Positions 35,332 through 47,300 of a stretch of 64,000 nt of DNA are shown piece after piece (the first letter of the stretch is position 1; every line of letters starts with the position of its first letter). The position numbers and the translations under genes are program-made. The notes under the pieces were generated by a model. The model was not told the origin of the DNA and did not search any database. It saw only the letters and a program-made list of their open reading frames with translations. The stretch comes from Mermis nigrescens (taxonomy: Eukaryota > Nematoda > Enoplea > Mermithida > Mermithidae). The stretch lies in the NCBI GenBank assembly GCA_036768485.1, contig JAVLUZ010000223.1, positions 1,939,893 to 2,003,892 on the forward strand, in the 5' to 3' direction.

Positions 35332-35448
35332 CAGGATCAATCAGACTGTGATAATGGCCTGGCCACGCATCAGGATCAATCAGACTTTGATAATGGCCTG
35401 GCCAAGAATCAGGATCAATCAGACTGTGATAATGGCCTGACCATGCAT
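35332..35448. repeat. 39-bp tandem repeat, 3 copies
   Basis: Three head-to-tail 39-bp units starting CAGGATCAATCAGACT, with only a few mismatches, about 210 bp upstream of the brm start codon. No protein in any frame. It could influence the promoter, but nothing in the sequence proves that. Confidence 0.85.
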
Positions 35449-35659
35449 GTTAATGATTTTCTCACTCAAAAGTGAAAAAATTTTTAACCCAATAAAAACA
35501 CTGAAAATGTTTAAAATAATTTTAAGTCTTATAAGAAACGGTTGAATAGCCTAAAGACGTTTGTAAGAATAAATGATTTGGTTGATTTTGATTCACGTGC
35601 AGGATATAAACAAATTGAAGCGAAACAAAACGACTGTTTAGTTTCATTATCGAACCGCT
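35449..35659 (+). promoter_or_regulatory. brm 5' flank and presumed 5' UTR
   Basis: An in-frame TAG at 35639-35641 precedes the start codon, so the first in-frame ATG is at 35660. TTCACGTGCAG ending at 35602 looks like a splice acceptor and could be the 3' end of a 5'-UTR intron or a trans-splice site. No convincing TATA box or initiator. Confidence 0.4.
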
Positions 35660-35875
35660 ATGGAAGGTGGGGCTTCTGTTCAGCCGTTTGATTCCATAAG
35701 TGCAGCACCACCATCAGTTGCTTCATATAAGCCAGCGTATGATACTGGCGCGCAACAGCATTCGCAAATTCAGCCCGTGGGATACAACAGTCAACCATCG
35801 CAGAATATCCCAGTTCAGCAAAGTCAACATATAGGAACCGTTATGCCATCACAGCAAGCAGCGTATTATCAACAG
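35660..35875 (+). CDS. brm: brm exon 1 (start exon)
   Basis: 72 codons, [11 protein letters not shown] to AAYYQQ; Q/S/P-rich and disordered. Donor CAG|GTACAA, phase 0. Confidence 0.85.
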
Positions 35876-38161
35876 GTACAAAATGCGATTTTTAAGATTA
35901 AGATTATGATTATGATTTTCAAGATTATTATTATTAGGTATGATTTTTAAGCCATTAATCGGCTTAAATGCGGAATGTATTTACTTTCCGAACCAAACAA
36001 AAATAAGATCAGACGCTCTGTAGCTTTTAATGCTAAAAGCTAGTGCGCAAATATTTCGATAAAGATTAGACCACCAATGTTTATTTATACATAGTAGTAC
36101 ATACCAGAGCATGAGAGTGAGGGGGGCTTATCCCTGAGCTTTGAAAATTGATAGCTATACACAGCCATTTAGGCTAAAAAAGCATTGCTATATAACCTTT
36201 TTTGGCTCAGAAAATGAGCTATACAGCCTTTTTGATTTAGAAAACAAGCTATATAGCCTTTTTGGACTCAGAAACATGCCTTGTAAGACCAGAAATGCTA
36301 TATAGTTATTTTCTCTGAGTTCCAAAAGGATATATAGCTATTTTCTCGTCTCCAAAGCGAATTAACATCTACTTTTATTTAAAAAGGCTATCTAGCTATC
36401 GTTAGAGTCCAAAAAGGCTATTGAACTTTTTTACACCTCACTTAGTTATGTATCGATTTTCGGTTTTTATCCTGGCCTCCTGAAAGTTTGACCTTGCGCA
36501 ATAGTATCTCCGCACATTTATGTGCAGTTTGACCCTCATAGTAGTTGTTTCCCTCTTTATTATTCATTGGCCTTAGAAAATTACTCTAAATAGAGGGTCT
36601 AGACCCAGTGATCGGACCGAGGCCTCGGCCTCGGCCTCGGCCTCGGCAAGCCTCGGCGTTTTTTGGAGCCTCGGCCTCGGCGCCGAGGGCGAAGCTGAAA
36701 AGTGCCGAGGCGCCGAGGGTTAAAATCAAATTTGAATATGTTTAATATATCCGTTAAATATTAAGTATTTAGAATGCAACTGCAGTACACAGGCTGTTTC
36801 TTACCTATTGGCTTTTCTTATGGTTTTAGGCGCGTACCCAGTTACACCAAGTTACATACAGCAAAGTGCCAATTGATATTCATATGATGACTAACTTTTA
36901 TTTCTCATGCTCGCTACATGGATCGGAAAGTACAGTGCAGAGAAAATAATCGTAATATTAAAGACTTTATCTAACTAAAATAAATGTTTATATTATGTTT
37001 ATTGTTGTTAGCCAGAATTCTGATTTTAATCTGATGAAGCAGATAATTCATCATCAAAATCCAGATCATCTGAATCAGAGTTAGCCTCATCCATTTCGCC
37101 TTGTTGTGCTATCGCATCATCGTCGTCGTCATCGTTTATCAGATTCTTTTAAGTCACACTATTATAACCAACTGCTTTGAGATTATGCTTTAAAAAAAGG
37201 AGTTTTTGAACATTTGTCTGTCATTCATTCACCACAGCTTTCCTATTCTTCCACCGCATTGTCATGAATTATTTTTTATTTTAGAGGTTTTGTGTGTCAG
37301 TATCACTGATTAAGTATCCTACCGACCTTCCTGCATAGCATATAGTTCCTATTTTAACCCTAACGTAGAGCTCAGGCTCGTATACAGGGGGATTGGGGGA
37401 AAGTGCCCCTTTCGCGAAAGACTTTTCGCGCTTCGCGTTGAATTTCACAATGATAATTTGTACAACCAAAAGCGTCTTTTTGCTACATGGATCGGAAAGT
37501 ACAGTCGCTACATGCATAAGCGGATTTAAGGGGGCGGCCGCTCCCCATTGGCCAAAATATTTGGCGAGATAAAGAATGGATATGCAATTTGCAATGATTT
37601 TTGGTCGTCAGTGACCATAATTTCTCAAATTTTTCTGGCGCTGCGCGCCGGATGATACCTATTAATGACATTCATTTACTTTCTTGGCGACCTGGGCCCG
37701 CTTTCACCACAAGTTTACGACTCCTAAGAGTCCTACGACTTCCGTTTTACGGGAAAATCGGGTTTCACCATCTTTTTACGAGTTATGAATTACGACTACG
37801 AGTTATGAGTAACGAGCAACGGGTTAAGAGTTCGTGTTACGAGGGTTTCACCAGGGTTTCCGTAGGACTCATAAAAACTCATTTTTTATGAGTTTTTTTG
37901 GACCTTTTTACGAGTACTCGTAATAAAATGTATATCTTTTCTGTTGTGTATGACATTCTTCGTTAGTCGTTGTCTCTGTTTTAAACAGCATAATCATGTA
38001 ATTAATTGCAGATTTTATGCCGCTCGATAGAAAAACATAGAAAGTGTTAAGAAATGTTTGGGATTTAGTCAACAAGAATTAATAAGCTTCTCAGAAAATT
38101 TATAACCTTAAATAAAAACGAAAATAATAATAGTAGTAATAATAATAATGACGATAATAAC

Positions 38162-38200
<39 letters not shown>

Positions 38201-38284
38201 TAATAATAAGAATATTACTAATACTAATAATAATAATTATTATTATAATTATTATAATACTAATACTAATAATAATCATATTTC

Positions 38285-38322
<38 letters not shown>

Positions 38323-41300
38323 TATTATTATTATTACTATTATAATTTATAAACGAAATCAATTAAATCAGATTCAGAGACGTTACGAAGCTAAAAGTAT
38401 ATCACAGCGTATTATTTCAATTTTCAAATTTGACAAATCATTCTTAGTTGTCATTAATACGTACATAAAATATGCAGTCGGCTCTTTTCCGAAGGAAGTG
38501 CGATGAAATTCTAATTTTCAGAAATCTAATCAAAAATGTCTGATTTCCGCAATTCATGCAAAATGTCTGAGTGATTGTAATATTTTTCACAAAAAAGCTG
38601 CGAACATTACTAACAAGGGCTAAAGGAATAAAATTTCGAATTACTACTCAAGAATGCAGCTTAAGAATCGAATTTTATGGGATTTCTCTAAAACATTTTT
38701 TGAAAAATATATTATTTTTTAATGCTAATCTTCTTACCCTTTACATGTGCTGCCAGTATATGTATTATGTAGGTGTGTGCACGAAAGTGAAACAAATTGA
38801 GAAAAAACAAATCAGAAAAGTATTAAACGCACTAGTCTGCCACTTCTTTACGAGTCCTACGGACCTCTTTTTGATCCGTGATAATATTACAAAATTTACG
38901 AATCTTTTCGCTCGTAACATTCGAACGTAATATCTGGTGAAACCGCCCAGCCGTTATTCGTGAAAAAACACTCGTGAAAAGTACTCGTAAACTCGTAACT
39001 CGTAGCCCGTGGCTCGTAAATCTCAGTTTCTAGTGAAACGGAAATTTGTAGCACTCATAGCCCGTACTCATGAAACCGTCACCCGTAACTCCTAACTCGT
39101 AGCTTTGTGGTGAAACCGGGCCCTGGAAGCCCTTTTCTGTTTATGTAGGTTTCAATACAATTTTAACAGCAGAAACAGCTATTTTTGCATAGTTTTCTTC
39201 TATTTTCAATAAAAAAATTTCAATGTTTTGCATCAAATGCTATAAATACAGGAAATCAAGCAGTAAATCATGCTTCTAGACATCTATCCGCCTTAATTTT
39301 GCAAATTTCTCGGCGCTTCCGCTTCGCGCCAGATTTTTGTTAAAGTCTTAGAAATTTAATGATTTTTTTGCACAAAATTGTCGAAAATTCTAAAATTTTA
39401 AGAAAAATATGACTTCAAAAGTGATTTTATGTAAAAGTATACAATGTAAAACACCGAAAAATGCTATTTCGCGCGTTGAGGGCAAAATTTTGGACCTGTT
39501 TTTGACTTTTTTGGAAAACTTTGTATACTGCCCCCTCCCGCTACTGGATGGATCAGAAAGTACAGTAATTCTCGCATTCGTCTGTTACCATAAAACGTTC
39601 AAAGACTCTTTTTTGTAAAGCACAATCTCAAAGCAGTTGGTTATAATAGTGTGACCTTAAAGAATCTGAATAAGGCTGACGACGACGATAACGCGATAGC
39701 ACAACAAGGCGAAATAGATGAGGCTAACTTTGATTCAGATGATCTAGATTTCGATGATGAATTATCTGCTTCATCAGATTGAAATAAAAATTCTGGCCAA
39801 CACCAATAAACATTTGTTTTAGTTAGATAAAGTGTTAAATATTACGATTATTCTCTAGCTCATGTACATACAAAATATTCTAAGAGTACTATTTATGGGT
39901 ATAGGTATATAAGCTTGACCCTCGGCATTACCCTCGGCCTCGGCCTCGGCCGAGGCAAGGATTTTAAGTCGCCTCGGCCTCGGCCGAAGCCGAGGGTCCA
40001 AAAGTACCCTCGGTCCGATCACTGTCTAGACCGAAATTCAGCTACTTAATAGATTTGAAAGGATTCATAAATGAAGTTTACGTAGATTTGCATGTTCAAA
40101 TCATATAAATCGATTATCGAGCGAAATATTTAGTATATTTGCTGTAATTTTTTTGATATGCAAGACAACGCATGTAATGATGAAAAAATTGCATCCCATT
40201 GTTTCAATATATTCAAATTTTTAACGCTTTGCGCTAGATGTAAAGTATTATTCAAAATTTTGCCTCATGCGCGACCAAAAAGTGTCGTTTTTCAAATTTT
40301 ATCAAGAGAGAAGAAAATTTTTGTCCGAAAAATTCGAATTTTATGATCCTAATAAGTAGTGCACGTTTCTAAAAACGTAAGAAAATGCGGTTTTTACTTA
40401 CTTTTTATCTATCAGTTTAAAATATTTCTGGCAATGCTTCGTGACCTAGAATAAAATAATTTAAATCGTCCTTTACTGGTACCTATAGTGCTGGCCTCTA
40501 AAAAAACTACTCGATTTGTAACCAGAAAAAAACCACCCCTTTTTTCCATAACGAAAAGAAGATGACTGGTGATATTATACTGGCGAACAAACTATGCCGT
40601 GAGAATTACAACTGACGCCTGATCTCTTTCCGGATCATTCAGAAACTTGAGATATAAATTGTCGAAAAGTTCCAAAAAATTGCCGTTCTTATGATTTTCC
40701 AGAGGCATTTTTGAGGGTCAATATCTCTACTGCTGGAATCTTTTATGTTTTATACGTTAGACTTCCTTGCAGACTAATGTCAGAAAAAATTTAGTTGTCC
40801 TATGTCATCCACATAGCTACAGTATACCTTCAAAGTCAAACCTAAAAAAACCAGTTGTGACCTAAAAAACCCAGCTCCAATTTTGGCAAAACTTAGCAGA
40901 AATGTGCCTCGTAGCACTTACATGATGCCTGATACTTATTTTTCACAAAAAATTGGAATCACCCCAAAAACTGCCAAAAAAGTTCGATTATAACCTTAAA
41001 AAACCACTGAAACCTAAAAAAAGACCAATGCTAAGTATACGTTGCCATGGCAACGAAATTACTTTTTATCAAGTTGCATAAGTTTGCACTGATTTCTTGC
41101 TGAGGATGTAGAAGAGACTTGCCTAGAGTTGTTTTTATCCCTTGAAGAGTTTATTTGTGGAATTTATAGAACTTCCAATAAAATTCGAAAAAAATTATTC
41201 ATTTTTATATAAATGTGATAAAATGAACGGAGATATCGGAAAAAATGAATTTTTTTTTCGAAAAATTTGATCATGTTAGGTCAACTAACTAATTTACGCT

Positions 41301-44300
41301 GCAAACCACGCACTTCGCATAACATTTTGGGCGTGGTTTTTTTTAGTTCCCATGGTTTTTTTTACTTCCAAGACTAAAGGGATCTATGAAATCAACTAAG
41401 TGGCAAAAGATGGAGCATCGACGGAACATTGCTCTGATTATATAAGTCTCTAGACTGGGGTGCTTGCGCAATGAATACATGCAAAAAACATGAAAAGTTG
41501 TTTTTTCAAAGGCCATGACTATATACTTTATTCAACTTATACTCGTCGGATAACGGACAAAAATTAAAGAATGAATCAATATAAAAGTTTGACATTTTAC
41601 CGTTTTAAAGTTGTCTTTGCAGCGTTTTAAAGAGATAGTTGAAAAAATTGAATAAGCTAAAAAAATTTTTTTGGCGAGATAAAACAAAAAATGACTAAAT
41701 TAGAGGAGATCAAAAAGTCCCAGAAAGTTACGAAAAGGACATTTTCTAATTGAGTTTGGGATGGGGAGTTCATATTTGAAAGAATTTGGTTGCGGTCGGC
41801 ATTATTGACCGAGTTACAGGCTGTTGAAGTTCATGTGTTTAAGAATAGGCGAAAAGTAAGCCTGCTTTTGGGAATGTTTTTGATTAGTCTCCGAAGCATC
41901 GGGGGGCTGTGACTGAGCGGGGTTACCAATGTCTTAGGCTTAGGCTTAGTTATGTGCATTCACATTGATGCCAGCGTATGGGCTAAGCCTGAGATAAATG
42001 GAGCGAAAATTGCTCCGCTCGCTTCGCTCGCTCCGCAATTTTTGCTCCATTTATGTCTTAGGCTTAGCCCATATCTGGCACCAATCAGAATCCGCAAGCA
42101 ATTGCTGTCGCCACAAATTGAAAACTGAAAAATAGCCCAAACGCCATTTTTTCCCTTTTTTCGCCTATCCTCAAGCACGTGAACTTCAAGAGCCTGTAAC
42201 TCGGCCAATAATGCCGACCGCCACCTAATTCTTTCAAATATGAACTATTTATCCCAAAGTCAGTTAGAAAATGTCCTTTTTAAAAATTTGACACTTTCCA
42301 GTATTGTCAATTCCGCCCCAAAAATTGTCAAATTGGCGCGAAACAATTTTCACATCCTTGCCATGATATCAAAGTCAAGTCTAGAGTTTCAGCAGTGACA
42401 CAGCTAGCTATAAGTAAATGATTAAAGAGGCGTGAAGCACCAAAACTTCAGAGGTTGACTCCTAAAAATTCCTGTGCTGTACATGTACAATGCTTGCGTA
42501 TTTATTTATTAGGCGTTGTGCCAGTGGAGAATGCTAAAATGTGAACGAACCGAACTATTCTTGAAAGAAATGTGTACTAATCTATTGTAAGCAGTCACAC
42601 AATGAACGTTTCTATTTACTACATAACTACTGCACAGGGGGTGAGGGGAGGGTATTGCCCCTACCCCAGCGTCCAAGACTCGAATCACTGTCAAAAGATT
42701 TTGAGCTATTAAACATTTTCTGCATGATTTTTGGGCACGGAAGTAGCAAAGATGTAAATTTTTTCGGCACTTAGCGCTAACTAGTACATCTCTGTTTTGT
42801 TTACCCATAAAATGCCTAGAATAAAGTTAAAATGATCTCAAAAGTCAGAATTTTAGATAACTTCTGATATTTTTTACTTACAAAAGTGACGAAACTAGTC
42901 AGAATTGGATAAAAAGTACAAAAACATGCAGTTTTTTTACATCAAAGCATGTTATGTAGAATGTTCTAATAATTTTCCATATTTGACCTGCAAAAAAGGC
43001 TAGAACTCTAAATTTAGTGGTCTTAAATTTTGGGATTTCGCCTCCCCCTTCTCTGAGCTTTTGACTTTGGGAAACTATAGTATCTGCTAATTTTAGCAAC
43101 AGGCGTATCCTCCGAATCCTGGACATTGTACAACAGCAGCGCCTCCCTTCGCATATCAAAGTCAGCCTCAGCAGACAGCGCAGCAGCAACAACAACAGCT
43201 ACAGCAACCAGGAACGCAACCTTTTGGATATCAAATTGCAGTTCCTGCGCTGGCGCCTCAAAGTTAGTCATTAGTTTTTATTGCAGAAATTTTACAAAAT
43301 TTATTTCATTAGTCGGTTAAGTATTGATACATAGTTATCGGATATTTTTAGGTAATTTAGAATCGCATTAGAATTTTTTTGGATTGAATGCAGCAGTAAG
43401 ACATCGCCGATATACGTTATTCGCACGCTAGCGAAATTTAGCAGTGAATAGATTAAACTAAATTCGCCAAAAATAAAATGTGATCGTTAAATAATTTTAG
43501 CATCTTATGCGATATGCATCTCTAGAATCGAAGATGACGCTAACAATTTTTCGTATATTGTGGTTTTTGAGAATGTTTAAGAAGGAAAGAAAAGATATGC
43601 AGGCAAAGAATGCAAGGGGTATTCAAATAGAGAAACTGAGGCAGCTCTGTTGCAAACATAATACAAATTTACAGTATTATGTCATACTTTGAATTCAGAC
43701 ATGCACAGCATGGGAATTCTGGGGTGAGGGTCAAATCTCTTAGTGCCTCTTTGGGCCCAAAAATGGCGGTTACGCTTCAAAAACATCGTTTTTCGGCGTT
43801 TCCGACTATGCTCTATCTTTCTAGAGCGTGAAAACAATAAAAAATTTCGAAAAAAATTTAAAAAAGTCGAATAAATTGAACAAAATGTAGTCAAAACACG
43901 TGTATGTATATGGCGCGAAGCGCCGAAAATTTGACACTTTTGAGCAAATATGTAGATAGCTAAAAACGATTAAAAAACACCTTTTCTACGAATTTTTAGG
44001 AAATTTTTGTAAACTCTCGAAAAATCGCCAATACTGGTGGGGAAACTTTCCGGGAAAATCCCCCTCAAATCCCCAAGATCATGTATGCTTGTATTAATTC
44101 AATAAAACACCATATCGAATTGCTTAATGCTTTAAAAATTCGAGCAAATTTAGTGTTATTTATTTTTGTGAACAGCTTGAAATATTTGCAAAGCTGCATT
44201 AAAGCTTCTGTTGTAAACTGGCTGCTTATCGTTAATTTAGGCTTGTCACATATGCTCATTGTAACTGGCCGGTTCTTTTTTTGTAGCGTTGTCGTGCAAC

Positions 44301-47300
44301 GACATGTATCCTTAAAACGTAAATTAGGCAAGAAAACTCTGTATTTACTTTCATTGAATGTGTTCAATTACTTGCAGAGAATTTCGTTTTTTATCTTTTT
44401 TCAGTTATAATTTTCCTTAATTTCTTAATAAGCTTTTCTCTTCTTCTTTCACATCCCAGACCGAACGCCAAGCCAAATATGTATGTTATGTTGGCATATT
44501 AGGGAGTTGTGCAACTAAATTGTTAAATATTAAATATGAGAAAAGACAAATGATACGAACTACATATTAATTTAGAGAATTTTACGGTGAACGAGCGCTT
44601 CGTATTGCAAAGGTCGTACTATGTACGCTAACGGACTTTGATAATTTTGCTTCCTTTCAAAAAAGGTGTGATATGTAGGTATTTGCCAGATAATTTTTTG
44701 TTTCCCTTCCCTACGGCAGTGACTAAAAACAATCCTAAGTCAAGTTATATATGAGCATATTCAGAATTTACATAAAATGGAATTGATACGAATTAATACG
44801 AATTGTTACAAGTTTAATAAGTAGCCCGTGTGCCCATCTAGCCTTCAGAAGTTCTTTGGATTAAAGTGGGTACAAACACAATAAATTTCCGAACAAATTG
44901 GTTTCACTTTCTAAACTTTCCAAATTTTTACACAATATTTGCAGAATACGACCAGGACCTTGTTCTTGTAACATAATGCTTTAAATTCTGTATTTAACAA
45001 TCGCTCTAATGTTTTCGGGAACACCCAAAGTGGGGAAGGTTCGGATAAAATGTTCTTGCCACAAAAATCAATATTACTGGAAAACTTCGATAATTTTTCG
45101 GCTTTTTTTGTGGGAAAATCAATGGTCGGCCTTCTGCGAATTCTACAACCATTATTCCATCTATCCTGGACCCATCTTTCACTCCGGCCCATTTTTGTGT
45201 GATCCATTCTTTATTAATAAATGTGGCTCCTGGGCGGTGTTTTTTACACAAGGTCCCTGTGTACATGTACAAAGGTGGTCCCCAAAAATCTGTACATAAA
45301 AAGATGCAAATTTTTCGGCGTACAAAATGCAGGTATGGTAGCGCTTTCAGTGCGGTAAAACGTGATTTTTTCGACATTTGCTGGTGTATTTTAGCTAATT
45401 CCTGGGTTTCTGACGAAAAAAATACTAAAAATTGTCTCAAAACGGCGCAGAGCGCCGAAAAATTTGACATATCTTCCTTTCTAAATGCAATTTTTGCCAC
45501 TATAAAGAAATACAGAACACAATTACTCGTTTCTGTGTATGATGTACTCAGATATTGAGTGGTAGATGCGTTTTGCAGCAAGCCGACTTTTTTACTTCTT
45601 GTGAAAACAGCACGCGTGCTCAAAATTCAATGAAATGTGAATGCACTCCTTTTCGGCTTGATGTTCGTGGGTATGATTTATCCAATAGGTGGATTCACAT
45701 GTATGGAATTCCCTCCTGAAGCTGTTGTAAGATCTAGTGTTGCTTCCCTCCGTGAAAAGTTGAAAAAAGTTGATCTAACGGGGTATTTGCTAGGGGGCGT
45801 GTTCTAGGTGCATAATTTATTTAGCCTGCGCGCCTACCTTCGTCTTTTGCACTAATCTCTTATAAATGTACTTTAATTAATAATTTCTTGTTTTTAGAAT
45901 ATGTGATTTTGTATGATGATTCATGTCGAATGTTTATTTATAATTGTATTGCATTGTATATTAATGTTTCTTTTCTCATTGTGTTCTTTTTTTGTGCGAC
46001 GAAAGTAAAATATTTGTATTTGTATATATTTGTTTCAACGCGAAGCGCCGAAACATTTGAGGACTTTTAGACCTTTTTACACTTTTTGCCTTCCTAAAAA
46101 TCTTTGTACATTTACGAGTATAAATACGGTTCCGAAAAGTCGTTTTACATCGGGAATAATCTTTTTTGAATACCAAAAACCATGCTCCTGGGTGACGAGT
46201 TTCTCGGAAAGCTTTAAGTATTTCGTTCGATCGGTTGTACGTTGTTTTTTGTTGTCGTAGGTTTCCGCCATCAATATCCAGTTTTAAGCAATAATTTAAT
46301 AACTGCTGAATTCCAAATCGAATTTTCTACAAAACATTACAAAAATTATTTTAATAGCATTTGCCCATAAGGTTACAGTGGGGGAGCAAAAGGTTATTTG
46401 GCAGTTGGCACCCCGTAAATATGTGTGCGGGCTGCTCAAATCAAGCTTCGCTCCAATTTTAATTTTTACGGCTAGGTACTCTATAATTTACATATGCAGA
46501 ACAACCGTACGCACCTGCTCTGCTACCGACATGGTAGTCAAAAATTTTCAAATTTTTCTGGACACTTACTGATTCTTATGAAGTTAATTTGATCGTTTTA
46601 GCCTTGACGTTGAAACAAATTCAGCAATTAAAGGCACAGATATCAGCTTATCGCTATGCTTCGAGAAATTTGCCAGTTCCACCAGAGATCAACGCTTCTG
46701 CGCTACGGCCTCCGCCACCACCGGCTTTGTCTCCCGATAAACCGAAGTCTAATTACTTACCTGAGCCCTATGCAATGCCAGGTGAAAATTTTTTAGCGAG
46801 TGCTTTATAAACGCTGTTTTAAAGCAGATTCAGACATGCACTGAAATAGGAAATAAACGTACATAATTTGCATAAATTGTAGATAAGCATCGATAGAATG
46901 CAAATTATTTTTATATGTAGTTTTGTTTTTCTGGTTTTATTGACAGCGAAAACTTGATGTGTTTTACGTTAACAATCGCATCGATTATTTCAAATGACTT
47001 CAGTTCACAAAATTTTGCTCCCAACAGCGGCGTTATGAAGTGGTTACTTCAGCACGGTATTCTTCTTAAGCTGTGGATAGTTAGCCTTATTGAAAAAATA
47101 TTTGTCACAGATGCGCTTGTAATCAGACGTGCACTTGGGTGACTTGCGTGACACCTGGAAGGCAAAAATGTTCTTTAGAAAATGTGACAAAAGTATAGCC
47201 TTAAATGTGTTAAAATCTAGACTTATTTCCTAAAATTCTTGAAATCGACCTGAAACTTTGATAAGCTGCTCAAACTTCTTTAGCTGACGCCCATAGGCCG

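Larger units (their letters stand above)
37513..39548. mobile_element. GTGGCGGAT-family MITE (copy of 55660-56284), interrupted
   Basis: The two pieces 37513-37694 and 39122-39548 align end to end with the reverse complement of the intact 625-bp copy at 55660-56284. The right end is eroded to CCCGCTACTG. Hairpins at 37637-37650 and 39312-39330. The gap between the pieces is exactly the inserted element 37695-39121. Confidence 0.85.
36606..40024. mobile_element. hAT-type element with CTCGGC arrays, 3.4 kb, nested insertions
   Basis: Starts CAGTGATCGGACCGAGG and ends with its exact reverse complement up to CCTCGGTCCGATCACTG, flanked by a perfect 8-bp duplication TCTAGACC (36598-36605, 40025-40032). 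Inside each terminus is an array of CTCGGC hexamers. Both arms then carry an inverted copy of the end of the same coding sequence (37026-37195 and 39618-39782). The middle is filled by a MITE that holds another element. No intact transposase. Confidence 0.88.
35876..43096 (+). other. brm intron 1, 7.2 kb, transposon-filled
   Basis: GT donor and TTTTAG acceptor. Contains foldback copy 2 (36107-36490), the nested hAT element (36606-40024) and a second foldback (41650-42330). 40033-41640 has repeated 'cctaaaaaa'/'ttttttag' words that may form another inverted-repeat element. 42331-43096 is featureless except an AAGCACC hairpin remnant. Confidence 0.7.

Noticed and set aside
35332..35448. Regular repeats considered as a CRISPR array
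   Set aside because: The units are directly adjacent without spacers, and the genome is eukaryotic.
36606..36700. CTCGGC-rich block considered as a CpG island or promoter
   Set aside because: It is confined to the ends of a transposon with matching inverted copy and target duplication.
44065..44410. Overlapping 100- and 109-residue frames on opposite strands
   Set aside because: No recognisable motif; the mirrored openness reflects base composition. Located in an intron beside a MITE.
45006..45623. 205-residue minus-strand open frame in brm intron 2, with overlapping frames on the plus strand
   Set aside because: It runs through repeat sequence with a GGCGCAGAGCGCC hairpin, overlaps other open frames on both strands and shows no domain.
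46077..46274. Minus-strand 65-residue frame that looks protein-like
   Set aside because: No family recognised, no start context or neighbour exon, and another frame of the same stretch is equally open.
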